64,000 nucleotides of DNA from Halalkalibacter urbisdiaboli (GTDB lineage: Bacteria > Bacillota > Bacilli > Bacillales > Bacillaceae_D), in contig NZ_MVJM01000002.1 of NCBI RefSeq assembly GCF_002156385.1, positions 186,001 through 250,000 of the forward strand. Reading direction: 5' to 3'. The notes below the pieces were generated by a model. It was not told the origin of the DNA and did not search any database. It saw only the letters and a list, made by a program, of their open reading frames with translations. Made by a program: the position numbers and the translations under genes. The number at the start of each line of letters is the position of its first letter. The stretch's first letter is position 1. Below are positions 54,549 to 62,857 of the stretch, piece after piece.

Positions 54549-54589
54549 CAGGGTGTACCACAAAAGATTATCCTTTTTGGTACACCCTG
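54549..54589 (+). terminator. Terminator of the chemoreceptor gene
   Basis: CAGGGTGTACCA (54549-54560) pairs with TGGTACACCCTG (54578-54589), continued inward by AAAAG/CTTTT. Located 7 nt after the stop codon. Confidence 0.85.
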
Positions 54590-54724
54590 TTTATCTTGTT
54601 TATCTGGAGTTAATATAACATTTCATTTTGTACACTATAAATTAAAATGGATAGGCTACACTTAGTTGGACAGATTTTTTAAGGTCAAGTAGACTACAAT
54701 TAATACGATTGAGGAGAATCTATA

Positions 54725-55009
54725 ATGACCAAAAGAAAACGTCGAACGTTTAGTGAAGAATTCAAAAGACAAATCGTACAACTTTATCAAAGTGGCAAAC
54801 CCCGTAAAGAAATTATTCGTGAATATAACTTAACACCTTCGACTTTTGATAAGTGGGTCGCCCAAAGTCAGAATTCAGGTTCTTTCAAAGAGAAAGATAA
54901 TCTTACTGCTGAACAAAAAGAGCTACTAGAGCTGCGTAAGAGAAACAAGCAGTTGGAAATGGAGAATGACATTTTAAAGCAAGCCGCGCTGATCATGGGA
55001 CGAAAGTAG
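54725..55009 (+). CDS. IS3-family transposase OrfA (helix-turn-helix subunit)
   Basis: DNA-binding component of 94 residues. The helix-turn-helix is RRTFSEEFKRQIVQLYQSGK followed by IIREYNLTPSTFDKWV; the C-terminal half is a leucine-zipper-like coiled coil (LLELRKRNKQLEMENDILK) ending in QAALIMGRK, the usual orfA end. The reading frame of orfB is open across the overlap upstream of its start, so a -1 ribosomal frameshift near GACGAAAGTAG would make the fused OrfAB transposase. Confidence 0.93.
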   Translation: MTKRKRRTFSEEFKRQIVQLYQSGKPRKEIIREYNLTPSTFDKWVAQSQNSGSFKEKDNLTAEQKELLELRKRNKQLEMENDILKQAALIMGRK

Positions 55010-55011
55010 AT

Positions 55012-55845
55012 GTGATTCGTAACAACAAGCACAAATACTCAGTATCAGCAATGTGTGACGTCCTACAACTCCCAAGAAGTACGTACTATTACGAAGCCAA
55101 AACAAGACCAAATGTAGATCCACTAATGAACGAAGTCACCCGTATCTTTCATGAAAGTCGTCAAACCTATGGAACTCGTAGAATCAAACAAGAGCTACAG
55201 AAACTTGGACACGTTGTGTCCAGACGACGGATTGGAATGATGATGAATGTTCAAGGACTTGTGTCCGTCTACACAGTCGCTCAATTTAGACCACACGCTT
55301 CAAAACCAAATGAATCCAATGATAGAAATGAACTAAATCGTAAATTTGGACAAGACGAGGCACTAGCTGTCGTTGTCAGCGATTTAACATATGTACGAGT
55401 CGATAAAAAATGGCATTACATATGCTTATTTATTGATCTCTTTAATCGTGAGTTAATCGGTTATAGTACGGCTGAAAAGAAAGATGCACATCTTGTTTAT
55501 CGAGCATTAGCTTCGATTAAAGCGGACTTAAATCAGATACAAATGTTTCACACTGATCGTGGAAGTGAATTTAAAAATCAGTTGATTGATGATGCATTGA
55601 AGACATTCTCGATTCAACGCTCTTTAAGTATGAAAGGTTGTCCCTATGACAATGCGGTTGCAGAAGCAACGTTCAAGGTCATTAAAACCGAGTTTATTAA
55701 AGGCAGACACTATGAGAGTCTAGAAGAATTAAATCGAGAATTAAGTGATTATGTTCATTGGTTTAATCATCACCGAATTCACAGTACGCTGGGTTATACA
55801 AGCCCAGTTACTTATAAATTGAAACACCTTAAAAATATTGTCTAG
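55012..55845 (+). CDS. IS3-family transposase OrfB (DDE integrase domain)
   Basis: Catalytic component of 277 residues with an rve-type DDE core. The acidic triad is visible as VVSDLTYV (D), FHTDRGSEF (D) and NAVAEATFKVIKTE (E), and the N-terminal HTH_21 region reads IFHESRQTYGTRRIKQELQ. GTG at 55012 is the nominal start, but the functional protein is most likely the OrfAB fusion by -1 frameshifting, continuing as VDVIRNNKHKYSV. Confidence 0.93.
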   Translation: MIRNNKHKYSVSAMCDVLQLPRSTYYYEAKTRPNVDPLMNEVTRIFHESRQTYGTRRIKQELQKLGHVVSRRRIGMMMNVQGLVSVYTVAQFRPHASKPNESNDRNELNRKFGQDEALAVVVSDLTYVRVDKKWHYICLFIDLFNRELIGYSTAEKKDAHLVYRALASIKADLNQIQMFHTDRGSEFKNQLIDDALKTFSIQRSLSMKGCPYDNAVAEATFKVIKTEFIKGRHYESLEELNRELSDYVHWFNHHRIHSTLGYTSPVTYKLKHLKNIV

Positions 55846-55980
55846 TTTTGTGTTGACAGTCCAAAATGCTTCGTAAAACATTATAGACTATAAAACCATA
55901 TCGATAATAGAATTTAAAGCAAGTGGTTGTTGTTCTTAGCTACTGCTATTAATATTCATGTTCATTTCAAAAAAAGAAAA

Positions 55981-56017
55981 GAAACCTAATTAGTAGTGTA
56001 AGTACTAATTAGGTTTC
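55981..56017 (-). terminator. Terminator of the pst-phoU operon
   Basis: GAAACCTAATTAGTA (55981-55995) pairs perfectly over 15 bp with 56003-56017; on the minus strand TTTTCTTTTTTTG follows. It lies about 60 nt after the phoU stop. Confidence 0.92.
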
Positions 56018-56075
56018 GCTTTTCCTTTAATCATATTCCTTTGCTCTAGCGCGAAAATCGTTTAATAAAGTTGAA

Positions 56076-56726
56076 TCAATTTAAATCAAAATGCTGACCG
56101 TTCACTTCATAAACGACCCATTCCGCAATATTTGTTGCATAATCCGCTATTCGTTCGATATAACGACCAATAAACGCAAGTTGAGTCACTTGATCAACTT
56201 CTAATTGCTTGTGACTAATTTGAAAAAGAGCTCGAATAAATTCTCCATATAAATGATCTACCTTATCATCCATAGTTGCAATTTTTTGTGCCATTAAAAT
56301 ATCCGTGTTCTCAAATGATTCTAATGATATTCGAATCATATCTTGAGCAATTAAAAACATCGTAATAAGCTTATCTTCATATGGAATAATTGATTCTTTT
56401 TTTAAACGCATAGACTGTTTTGCAATATCAACGCTTAAATCAGCTACTCGCTCCAAATCACTTGATATTTTTAAGACAACGATTAGCTTACGTAAGTCTG
56501 TAGCGACTGGTTGTTGTTTAGATATTAGCAATGTAACTTGGTCGTGTAATTCTAACTCTTTCTGATTTATTAAATAATCCTTGTTTATTATATTTTCCAT
56601 TGTTCCTTGATTCAATGAGATAAATCCCTTTATCATCTCATCTAATACACTTTCAACTCGCTTACCCATTTTGATTAAATCATTTTTGACATTTTCAAGT
56701 TGAAAATGAAAACTCCGCACAACCAA
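56076..56726 (-). CDS. phoU: Phosphate signalling protein PhoU
   Basis: Cytoplasmic all-helical protein of 216 residues with two PhoU repeats that bind metal clusters and link Pst activity to PhoR/PhoP control. The motifs are VVLKISSDLERVADLSVDIA and LAFIGRYIERIADYATNIAEW (E/D-R-x-x-D-x-x-x-x-I). The start is TTG at 56726 with AAAGGTG about 10 nt upstream; GTG two codons later is an alternative. Last gene of pstSCAB-phoU, 18 nt after pstB. Confidence 0.94.
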   Translation of the reverse strand: MVVRSFHFQLENVKNDLIKMGKRVESVLDEMIKGFISLNQGTMENIINKDYLINQKELELHDQVTLLISKQQPVATDLRKLIVVLKISSDLERVADLSVDIAKQSMRLKKESIIPYEDKLITMFLIAQDMIRISLESFENTDILMAQKIATMDDKVDHLYGEFIRALFQISHKQLEVDQVTQLAFIGRYIERIADYATNIAEWVVYEVNGQHFDLN

Positions 56727-56744
56727 ATTAGCACAGCACCTTTC

Positions 56745-57578
56745 TTACCCAAATCGGCCAGTAATATAATCTTCTGTACGACTGTCAGTAGGATTAGAGA
56801 AAATTGTATCTGTATTGTCAAATTCGACTACCTCACCATTTAAGAAAAAAGCAGTTTTATCAGAAATACGTGCTGCTTGCTGCATGTTATGAGTTACGAT
56901 AATAATAGAGTATTCTTTCTTAAGCTCCTGTATTAATTCCTCAACTTTTAAAGTCGATTTCGGATCTAGTGCTGATGTTGGCTCATCCATTAAGATAACA
57001 TCTGGCTCAATTGCTAAACAACGTGCTATACAAAGACGTTGTTGTTGACCTCCGGATAAGCCATAAGCATTCTCGTTCAGACGATCCTTAACTTCATCCC
57101 AAATAGCCGCACCACGCAAACTACGTTCAACAATTTCATCTAAAATCTTTTTATTTCTAATCCCATGAATTCTTGGACCATAGGCAATATTATCATAGAT
57201 AGATTTTGGAAATGGATTTGGTTTTTGAAAAACCATGCCAACACTCGTACGTAAATCCTCTACTTTATATGATTTATCAAGAATGCTTTTTCCTCTATAA
57301 GTAATGTCCCCTGCAATTCTAACAATTGGGACTAACTCTACCATACGATTTAGTGTTTTAATATAAGTTGATTTTCCACAACCAGAAGGTCCGATAATTG
57401 CTGTCACTTCTTGTTCATGAATTGAAAGATTAATATTTTTTAACGCATGGTCCTTTCCGTACCAAAGGTTTAAATCCTTCGTATCATAGACGAGACTCTT
57501 CTCTAAAGTATTTGCTTGAACCAGTTCATCACTCTGCCTAAAAACAACATCCTTCTTTTCACTCGCTAAAAGACTCAT
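56745..57578 (-). CDS. pstB: Phosphate ABC transporter ATP-binding protein PstB
   Basis: ATPase of 277 residues powering high-affinity phosphate uptake. Walker A is [17 protein letters not shown] (the NRM run is PstB-specific), the signature [13 protein letters not shown], Walker [15 protein letters not shown] and the switch [23 protein letters not shown] is also typical. The first 30 residues are an extension beyond the ABC core. AAGGGGGGC-type ribosome site precedes the start. It couples to PstA and PstC encoded upstream. Confidence 0.97.
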   Translation of the reverse strand: MSLLASEKKDVVFRQSDELVQANTLEKSLVYDTKDLNLWYGKDHALKNINLSIHEQEVTAIIGPSGCGKSTYIKTLNRMVELVPIVRIAGDITYRGKSILDKSYKVEDLRTSVGMVFQKPNPFPKSIYDNIAYGPRIHGIRNKKILDEIVERSLRGAAIWDEVKDRLNENAYGLSGGQQQRLCIARCLAIEPDVILMDEPTSALDPKSTLKVEELIQELKKEYSIIIVTHNMQQAARISDKTAFFLNGEVVEFDNTDTIFSNPTDSRTEDYITGRFG

Positions 57579-57599
57579 TTTTATGCCCCCCTATAAAAA

Positions 57600-58484
57600 T
57601 TAATATCTTCGTTGGAATTTATTTCTAATAATAATCGCCACAGAATTTAAAAGGAATAAAACAACTAATAGTACAACAATTGTAGCGGCTGCCAAGTTTG
57701 CATATTCTTCAACAAGTGCCGAGTCTATTGTCCAATAATAAATTTGCATTGGTAGAATCGTAAAACGATCCATTACACTTCCCGGAAATGGAATTAGCAA
57801 AGCAGGAATTCCTAAAACAATTAATGGTGCCGTCTCGCCAATTGCTCTTGAAAGAGACAAAATAGCACCAGTTAAAATCCCTGGAAGCGAAGCAGGTAGC
57901 ACAACATTTTTTATCGTTTGCCACTTCGTTGCTCCCATTCCGTAAGATGCTTCACTTAAAAATTGAGGTACTGCTCTAATTGCTTCTTGACTAGCAACAA
58001 CAACAATTGGTAGTACTAAGAGGGCCATCGTTAATCCCCCTGCTAAAACAACGTTCCCTAATTCTAATCCTCTTGCAAAAACCGTTAACCCTAATATACC
58101 GAATACAATCGAAGGCACCCCTGCTAAATTTGAGATGTTTGCTTGAATAAATGATTGAATCTTCCCTTTTTTCGCATACGATTCTAAATAGATTGCCGTA
58201 CCTACTCCTAAAAAGAGTGTTACAGGCGCTACAACAATCATTAACCATAGCGTCCCTAATATAGCCCCCATAATACCCGCTCTGTCAGGAGAGTTAGAAA
58301 GCTTACCCGATAAAAAACCAAGGTCAATCCAACCAATACTTTGTGACCAAACCCGATATATTAATACAACCAGAACAACTAGACCAAAGATAGTTGAAAG
58401 TAGAAAAAGCATTTTTGCAATGTTATTTGCTAATAACCTAGTGTTCATTTTCTTCTGAACTAGATTTGTATCAACATATTTCAT
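57600..58484 (-). CDS. pstA: Phosphate ABC transporter permease PstA
   Basis: Membrane permease of 294 residues with six helices. The EAA coupling loop that contacts PstB reads EASYGMGATKWQTIKNVVLP, followed by LSLSRAIGETAPLIVLG, the characteristic PstA/PstC stretch. The ATG at 58484 has GGGAGGAATATT upstream, inside the end of pstC; the two genes are separated by a single base. Confidence 0.96.
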   Translation of the reverse strand: MKYVDTNLVQKKMNTRLLANNIAKMLFLLSTIFGLVVLVVLIYRVWSQSIGWIDLGFLSGKLSNSPDRAGIMGAILGTLWLMIVVAPVTLFLGVGTAIYLESYAKKGKIQSFIQANISNLAGVPSIVFGILGLTVFARGLELGNVVLAGGLTMALLVLPIVVVASQEAIRAVPQFLSEASYGMGATKWQTIKNVVLPASLPGILTGAILSLSRAIGETAPLIVLGIPALLIPFPGSVMDRFTILPMQIYYWTIDSALVEEYANLAAATIVVLLVVLFLLNSVAIIIRNKFQRRY

Positions 58485-58485
58485 T

Positions 58486-59442
58486 TTAATATTCCTCCCT
58501 AAATTTACGAGAGATATATCTAGCAAGTAGATTCATTAAAAAAGTAAAGACGAATAACGTCATTGCTACAGCGTACAAGCTATAATATATAGTCGAACCG
58601 GCAGGCGCGTCCCCACCAGTTACTTCAACAATGTATGCAGTCATTGTTTGCATAGATTGTGTAATGTCGAAAGTAAAGTTTTTAGAGCTTCCACTTGCAA
58701 TCGTAACAATCATTGTTTCTCCAATTGCCCGTGAAATTCCAAGAACGAAAGAAGCTATAATACCAGAGATTGCAGCAGGAATCACGACTTGTCTTGTTAC
58801 TTCTAGACGAGTAGACCCTAATGCCAATGCCCCTTCTCTCATTGAGTTGGGTACCGAACTCATCGCATCTTCGGAAAGGGATGCGACCATCGGGATAATC
58901 ATAATTCCCATTACAATTCCCGGACTTAGGATGTTGGTAGCTTCTAAACCAGGGATAAATGCTCTTAGAAGCGGAGTAACAAATGTAAACGCAAAAAATC
59001 CATAAACAATTGTTGGTATACCAGCAAGTATTTCTAATACTGGTTTTAACATTCTTCTAACTTTATCGGATGCATACTCACTTAGGTAGATTGCTGTCAT
59101 AAGACCAATAGGAATCGCTACTGCCATAGCAATTATAGACGAAATAACAGTGCCCGTAATAAGTGGTAGCACACCAAATTCAGGTGTCTTACTTAACGGT
59201 TTTAAAACTGTTCCAGTAAAAAATTCAAAAATCGAAACCCTTTTAAAAAATTCAACTGTTTCAGTTAATAATGTAAATAAAATTCCAATCGTTGTAAGAA
59301 TTGATATTGTTGCAATTGCAAGAAGAAGCTTTGGCATAATTGTTTCTATAACACTAGTAATGCTTTTTGATCTCTTTTTCTCTTTGATCATCCCTCTTAC
59401 ATTAATCGCTGTCCCTTTGTTTGAAGCACTGTTTATTTCCAT
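58486..59442 (-). CDS. pstC: Phosphate ABC transporter permease PstC
   Basis: Membrane permease of 318 residues, about six helices. Typical blocks are SVFEFFTG-like SIFEFFTGTVLKPLSK, YLSEYASDKVR, LAGIPTIVYGFFAF, the EAA loop REGALALGSTRLEVTRQVVIP and LGISRAIGETMIVTIASG. The ATG at 59442 lies 11 nt after AAAGGGG; a GTG four codons upstream would overlap that site. Forms the channel with PstA. Confidence 0.96.
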   Translation of the reverse strand: MEINSASNKGTAINVRGMIKEKKRSKSITSVIETIMPKLLLAIATISILTTIGILFTLLTETVEFFKRVSIFEFFTGTVLKPLSKTPEFGVLPLITGTVISSIIAMAVAIPIGLMTAIYLSEYASDKVRRMLKPVLEILAGIPTIVYGFFAFTFVTPLLRAFIPGLEATNILSPGIVMGIMIIPMVASLSEDAMSSVPNSMREGALALGSTRLEVTRQVVIPAAISGIIASFVLGISRAIGETMIVTIASGSSKNFTFDITQSMQTMTAYIVEVTGGDAPAGSTIYYSLYAVAMTLFVFTFLMNLLARYISRKFREEY

Positions 59443-59480
59443 CAGATGGAGCACCCCTTTCAGCCTCTAATACTGCAATA

Positions 59481-59508
59481 AGATGAGAACTTACAAAAGC
59501 TCTCATCT
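59481..59508 (-). terminator. Attenuating hairpin between pstS and pstC
   Basis: AGATGAGA (59481-59488) pairs with TCTCATCT (59501-59508); on the minus strand the tail TTATTGC is only weakly T-rich. A leaky terminator here would yield more PstS than permease. Confidence 0.6.
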
Positions 59509-59528
59509 ATTGCACTGATACTAACTTT

Positions 59529-60557
59529 TTATTTTAATCCTTCTAAAAATGCAACTGCCTCTTCAACTTCAGCCTCAGGAATAGGAGCGAACCCTGTTTC
59601 TCCTGCAAAAGTATTTACATTATTCATTGCAAACAATGCAAAGTCTAATACTTGTGGCTTTTCTTTCGCTAAATCAACATTTAAATATGTGAAAACTGGA
59701 CGAGTAAATGGAGCGTACTCTCCGTCTTCTGCAATTGTATCAAGTGAAGGTTCTACTGGACCGTTTCCAAAGTCGACTTTTACTGCTTGAAGCTTATCTT
59801 GATTGTTTACATAGTAACCGAAACCGAAGAATGCAATTCCGTTCTCATCTTCAGATACAAGGTTCACAAGTGTTGAGTATTCTTGCTGAAGATTAACACC
59901 CTCAACTAAATCTGCCTCGTCAAGAATACTTTCATAGAAGAATTCATATGTTCCATGATTCTCATTTGGTCCATATGTGTTAATTTCCGTATCAGGAAAC
60001 TCAGGGTTGATATCAGACCATTTAGTAATACCACTGTCTGCACGGAAGATTTTTACTACTTCCTCTTCAGTAAGCTCTGTTGCCCAATCATTTTCTTTGT
60101 TAATAACAAATGTTAATCCGTCTAATGCTACTTTAAGTTCTTTCACTTCCATACCAAGTTCATCTGCTGTAGCTTTTTCTTCGTCTTTAATTTGACGAGA
60201 TGCGTCATTAAAATCTGTTCCATTTTCAACAAGGAATTTTTTAAATCCTGCACTAGTACCTGAACGACTAACTTCAACAGATACATTCTCTTGTTCGTTA
60301 ATCATGTATTCTTCTGCTAGTACTGCCATTAAAGGATAAACTGTACCTGAACCATCAACAACAACGCTTCCTTCTAAAGCAGCTTCCTCTTCAGCAGCAT
60401 CTTCAGTTTCTTCTGTGTCTACATTTTCAACCGGTGTCTCTTCAGTGCCTCCATTTTCGTCAGTGCTTGCATCATCTGTACCGCCGCCTCCACATGCTAC
60501 TGCAACAACCATTAGTGCAGCGATTACTAAGAACATCAAATACTTTTTAAAATTCAC
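59529..60557 (-). CDS. pstS: Phosphate-binding lipoprotein PstS
   Basis: Extracytoplasmic phosphate receptor of 342 residues. Lipobox VAVAC is followed by a Gly/Asp/Glu/Thr-rich acidic linker of about 40 residues, unusually acidic as in proteins of salt- or alkali-adapted bacteria. Phosphate-site motifs are VVDGSGTVYPLMAVLAEEY, SRSGTSAGFKKF, FNDASRQIKD and YGPNENHGTYEFF. GGGAGGACAATTC precedes the ATG. First gene of pstSCAB-phoU, with PhoP-box repeats upstream. Confidence 0.96.
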   Translation of the reverse strand: MNFKKYLMFLVIAALMVVAVACGGGGTDDASTDENGGTEETPVENVDTEETEDAAEEEAALEGSVVVDGSGTVYPLMAVLAEEYMINEQENVSVEVSRSGTSAGFKKFLVENGTDFNDASRQIKDEEKATADELGMEVKELKVALDGLTFVINKENDWATELTEEEVVKIFRADSGITKWSDINPEFPDTEINTYGPNENHGTYEFFYESILDEADLVEGVNLQQEYSTLVNLVSEDENGIAFFGFGYYVNNQDKLQAVKVDFGNGPVEPSLDTIAEDGEYAPFTRPVFTYLNVDLAKEKPQVLDFALFAMNNVNTFAGETGFAPIPEAEVEEAVAFLEGLK

Positions 60558-60629
60558 TGAATTGTCCTCCCTTTTCTATTTAAGAAATGTTTGTGTTTTG
60601 TAGAGGTTTGTCTCCCTCTCACAATTGCT

Positions 60630-60693
60630 AGTATAGTAGGCTAATATTAAGAAGGTATGTTTCGAATGTAAAGCTTTTGTAAATCTATGTTGA
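60630..60693 (-). promoter_or_regulatory. PhoP-box promoter of the pst operon
   Basis: On the minus strand TCAACA (60693-60688), TTTACA (60683-60678) and TTTACA (60672-60667), then a weaker GAAACA (60663-60658), recur every 9-11 bp, as PhoP sites do. A -10-like TATACT lies at 60635-60630, and the pstS start follows about 70 nt later. Confidence 0.75.
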
Positions 60694-60716
60694 ATCTTGT
60701 TTAAAAAGAGAAAAAG

Positions 60717-60743
60717 GAGGCAAAAGAATCATCCTTTTGCCTC
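60717..60743 (-). terminator. Terminator of the alcohol dehydrogenase gene
   Basis: GAGGCAAAAG (60717-60726) pairs with CTTTTGCCTC (60734-60743); on the minus strand CTTTTTCTCTTTTT follows. Confidence 0.9.
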
Positions 60744-60749
60744 ACATTG

Positions 60750-61883
60750 CTATGGTTTTAATATGACCTTTATACAATTATCCTCATGACCATTAAATTT
60801 TTTATAAGCATCATCTGCATCTTGAAGAGCCATCTTATGAGTAATAATATCAGTAGGGTCAAATTCATTATTTATGATTTTTTTGTACAGCTCTGGCATA
60901 AAGTGAATAATAGGAGCTTGTCCCATTTTTAACGTTATATTTCTAGCAAAAAAAGCACCTAAAGGGAATTGATTATAGTTGGACCCATATACACCGGTAA
61001 TTTGAACGGTGCCGAATTTTCGGACGGCCTTCATTGAGATTTGAATGGGCCCAAGAGTACCGCCTTGAAGTTTCAGCTTTTGTTCTATAAACTCCAATGG
61101 AGACTTTTTCCCGTCCATACCTACACAATCAATGACAACATCAGCTCCACCAGACGTTATTTCTTTTAAGTGTTCACCCATATCTGGATATTCAGTAAAG
61201 TTGAACGTTTCAACTTTATTTACTTGCTTCGCTCGATTTAAACGATAAGGTACATAATCAACAGCAATTACACGTTTAGCACCTTGCATCCATGCAAATT
61301 TCTGTGCCATTAATCCGACTGGTCCACAGCCTAAAATAATGACGGTATCGCCTTTTTTCACATCTGCGTTAATAACACTCCAATAGGCCGTTGGAATTAC
61401 ATCCGACAAAAATAATAGTGATTCGTCCTCAAGTTCGCATGTTTCAGGGATGACAAACGGTGTAAAATTGCCAAATGGTACTTTCAAGTATTCTGCCTGA
61501 CCACCTGGGTGATTCCCGAATTTTTCTGAATACCCCAAATAACCTCCTGAGTCGTAATGTGGATTGGAATTATCACATTGACTTTCCATTTCATGCTCAC
61601 AATAGAAGCAACGACCACACGACACATTAAATGGTACAACAACACGGTCTCCTTTTTTTACCTTTGTTACATCAGGTCCAACCTCTTCGACAATTCCCAT
61701 CGGCTCGTGGCCAATAATATAGTTATCAGGTAAAGGGAAGTTTCCTTGATATAGATGCAAATCAGATCCACAAATAGCGGTACTCGTAATTTTTACAATT
61801 ATGTCTTCTTTATGCTTTAAAGCTGCGTCTGGTACCTCTTTTACCTTAACTTGGTTAGGCCCTTGGTATGTTACTGCCTTCAT
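60750..61883 (-). CDS. Zinc-dependent alcohol/formaldehyde dehydrogenase-like protein
   Basis: Cytoplasmic medium-chain dehydrogenase of 377 residues. Catalytic zinc ligands are in STAICGSDLHLYQG (Cys) and YIIGHEPMGIVEEVG (His, Glu); structural zinc is held by SCGRCFYCEHEMESQC (four Cys). NAD-binding reads VIILGCGPVGLMAQ. The insertion and length match the glutathione-independent formaldehyde dehydrogenase/AdhB branch, so aldehyde or alcohol oxidation is likely, but the substrate is not certain. The ATG at 61883 follows GGGGTGGAAT; an upstream reading from 61895 would include that site. Confidence 0.92.
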   Translation of the reverse strand: MKAVTYQGPNQVKVKEVPDAALKHKEDIIVKITSTAICGSDLHLYQGNFPLPDNYIIGHEPMGIVEEVGPDVTKVKKGDRVVVPFNVSCGRCFYCEHEMESQCDNSNPHYDSGGYLGYSEKFGNHPGGQAEYLKVPFGNFTPFVIPETCELEDESLLFLSDVIPTAYWSVINADVKKGDTVIILGCGPVGLMAQKFAWMQGAKRVIAVDYVPYRLNRAKQVNKVETFNFTEYPDMGEHLKEITSGGADVVIDCVGMDGKKSPLEFIEQKLKLQGGTLGPIQISMKAVRKFGTVQITGVYGSNYNQFPLGAFFARNITLKMGQAPIIHFMPELYKKIINNEFDPTDIITHKMALQDADDAYKKFNGHEDNCIKVILKP

Positions 61884-62037
61884 ATTCCACCCCAATCATT
61901 CACATGTGCGTGTTCTTATTTCATTTCATTCACCTTCTATTTTTTGTTTATATCCTCTGTCCTATACACAGCTTTAAAAACAGGTTTTTTCATCCGATTT
62001 CTTACAACGTACAATGTGCATATTTCGGGTTGATTTT

Positions 62038-62076
62038 TGCCATGATAACATTGAAAGGAGAGATGTTATCATGGCA
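62038..62076 (+). promoter_or_regulatory. 14-bp inverted repeat enclosing the CBS gene ribosome site
   Basis: TGCCATGATAACAT (62038-62051) and ATGTTATCATGGCA (62063-62076) are perfect complements. The 11-nt loop holds the whole ribosome binding site (AAAGGAGAG) and the start codon (62071-62073) is inside the right arm. It could be an RNA switch controlling translation or a protein operator. Confidence 0.7.
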
Positions 62077-62508
62077 GAAAGCCTAAACAATCTTATGACT
62101 ACTAATGTAGTTACAGTAAGTCCTGAACAAACCGTTCAAGAAGCAGCAAATTTAATGAAACAAAATGACATTGGTTCATTACCTGTCGTTGAAAATGGAC
62201 AGTTAGTAGGGATTCTTACAGACCGTGACATTGCTTTGCGTTCTACTGCAGAGGGGGACGCAACGAGTGAATCCGTCCGTAATTGTATGTCTACAAATAT
62301 TGCAACTGCCTCACCTTCAACAGATGCTGAGGACGCTGCTGAAATGATGGCTCAACATCAAATTCGTCGTTTACCAGTAGTAGAAAACGGACAACTTGTT
62401 GGCATGATTGCGCTTGGGGACCTAGCTCTAGATAATACAATTCAAGATGAAGCGGGCGAAGCATTAAGTGATATCTCTGAACACACACAAGCAAACCGCC
62501 GTATGTAA
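62071..62508 (+). CDS. CBS-domain pair protein
   Basis: Small cytoplasmic protein of 145 residues made of two CBS motifs: NNLMTTNVVTVSPEQTVQEA with VENGQLVGILTDRDIALR, and NCMSTNIATASPSTDAEDA with VENGQLVGMIALGDLALD. Such stand-alone pairs bind adenine nucleotides or SAM and sense energy or stress, as in the YhcV/YlbB-like proteins of Bacillus. The ATG lies 8 nt after AAAGGAGAG. A striking 14-bp inverted repeat surrounds the ribosome site and start. Confidence 0.92.
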   Translation: MAESLNNLMTTNVVTVSPEQTVQEAANLMKQNDIGSLPVVENGQLVGILTDRDIALRSTAEGDATSESVRNCMSTNIATASPSTDAEDAAEMMAQHQIRRLPVVENGQLVGMIALGDLALDNTIQDEAGEALSDISEHTQANRRM

Positions 62509-62513
62509 TACGA

Positions 62514-62550
62514 AAGAGAGGGTGCTCCATTACGGAACACCCTCTTTCTC
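62514..62550. terminator. Bidirectional terminator after the CBS gene
   Basis: AAGAGAGGGTG (62514-62524) pairs with CACCCTCTTT (62538-62547), extended inward by TCC/GGA. Lies between convergent genes with T-rich tails on the plus strand. Confidence 0.8.
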
Positions 62551-62808
62551 TTATGCTTTTTTCCATTCATGTAATTCAAGACGGCGTACACCTTCAATGA
62601 CATAAGGATCTGCCTCTGCTAACTGTGTTGCCTCTTGAAGTGACTCCGCTTCATAGATGACCATTCCTCCAGCACCATCAATAAATGGTCCTTTGGCATG
62701 AACCTTTCCTTCTGATTCAAGGTTTGCTAAATAGGCTAGATGCTGAGGTCGGTACTGGTCATTTAGCTCTGGTTTTTCCATATACAAAATTGCTGCAAAC
62801 AATGCCAT
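62551..62808 (-). CDS. YciI-family protein
   Basis: Small cytoplasmic protein of 85 residues with a ferredoxin-like dimeric fold. Family features are RPQHLAYLANLESEGKVHAK (with the conserved His), GPFIDGAGGMVIYEAES and EADPYVIEG. YciI-like proteins have been tied to hydrolytic or muconolactone-isomerase-like chemistry, but no role is known here. GGGAGAGAAAG precedes the ATG. Confidence 0.88.
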   Translation of the reverse strand: MALFAAILYMEKPELNDQYRPQHLAYLANLESEGKVHAKGPFIDGAGGMVIYEAESLQEATQLAEADPYVIEGVRRLELHEWKKA

Positions 62809-62857
62809 ATCTTTCTCTCCCTTACGCCTTCGATTAACCTAATTCTACCACAAAACA

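Larger units (their letters stand above)
54666..55864 (+). mobile_element. IS3-family insertion sequence
   Basis: About 1.2 kb element with two consecutive frames, orfA and orfB, the latter in the -1 frame. Candidate ends are TTGGACAG (from 54666) and the reverse complement of TTGGACTG (ending 55864), each close to the coding part. I could not identify a target-site duplication, so the exact boundaries are tentative. Both frames look intact, so it may be active. It lies between a terminator and the 3' side of phoU and interrupts no gene. Confidence 0.85.

Noticed and set aside
54666-55864. Exact target-site duplication of the insertion sequence
   Set aside because: No matching 3-4 bp flanks could be found at either plausible end pair, so none is claimed.
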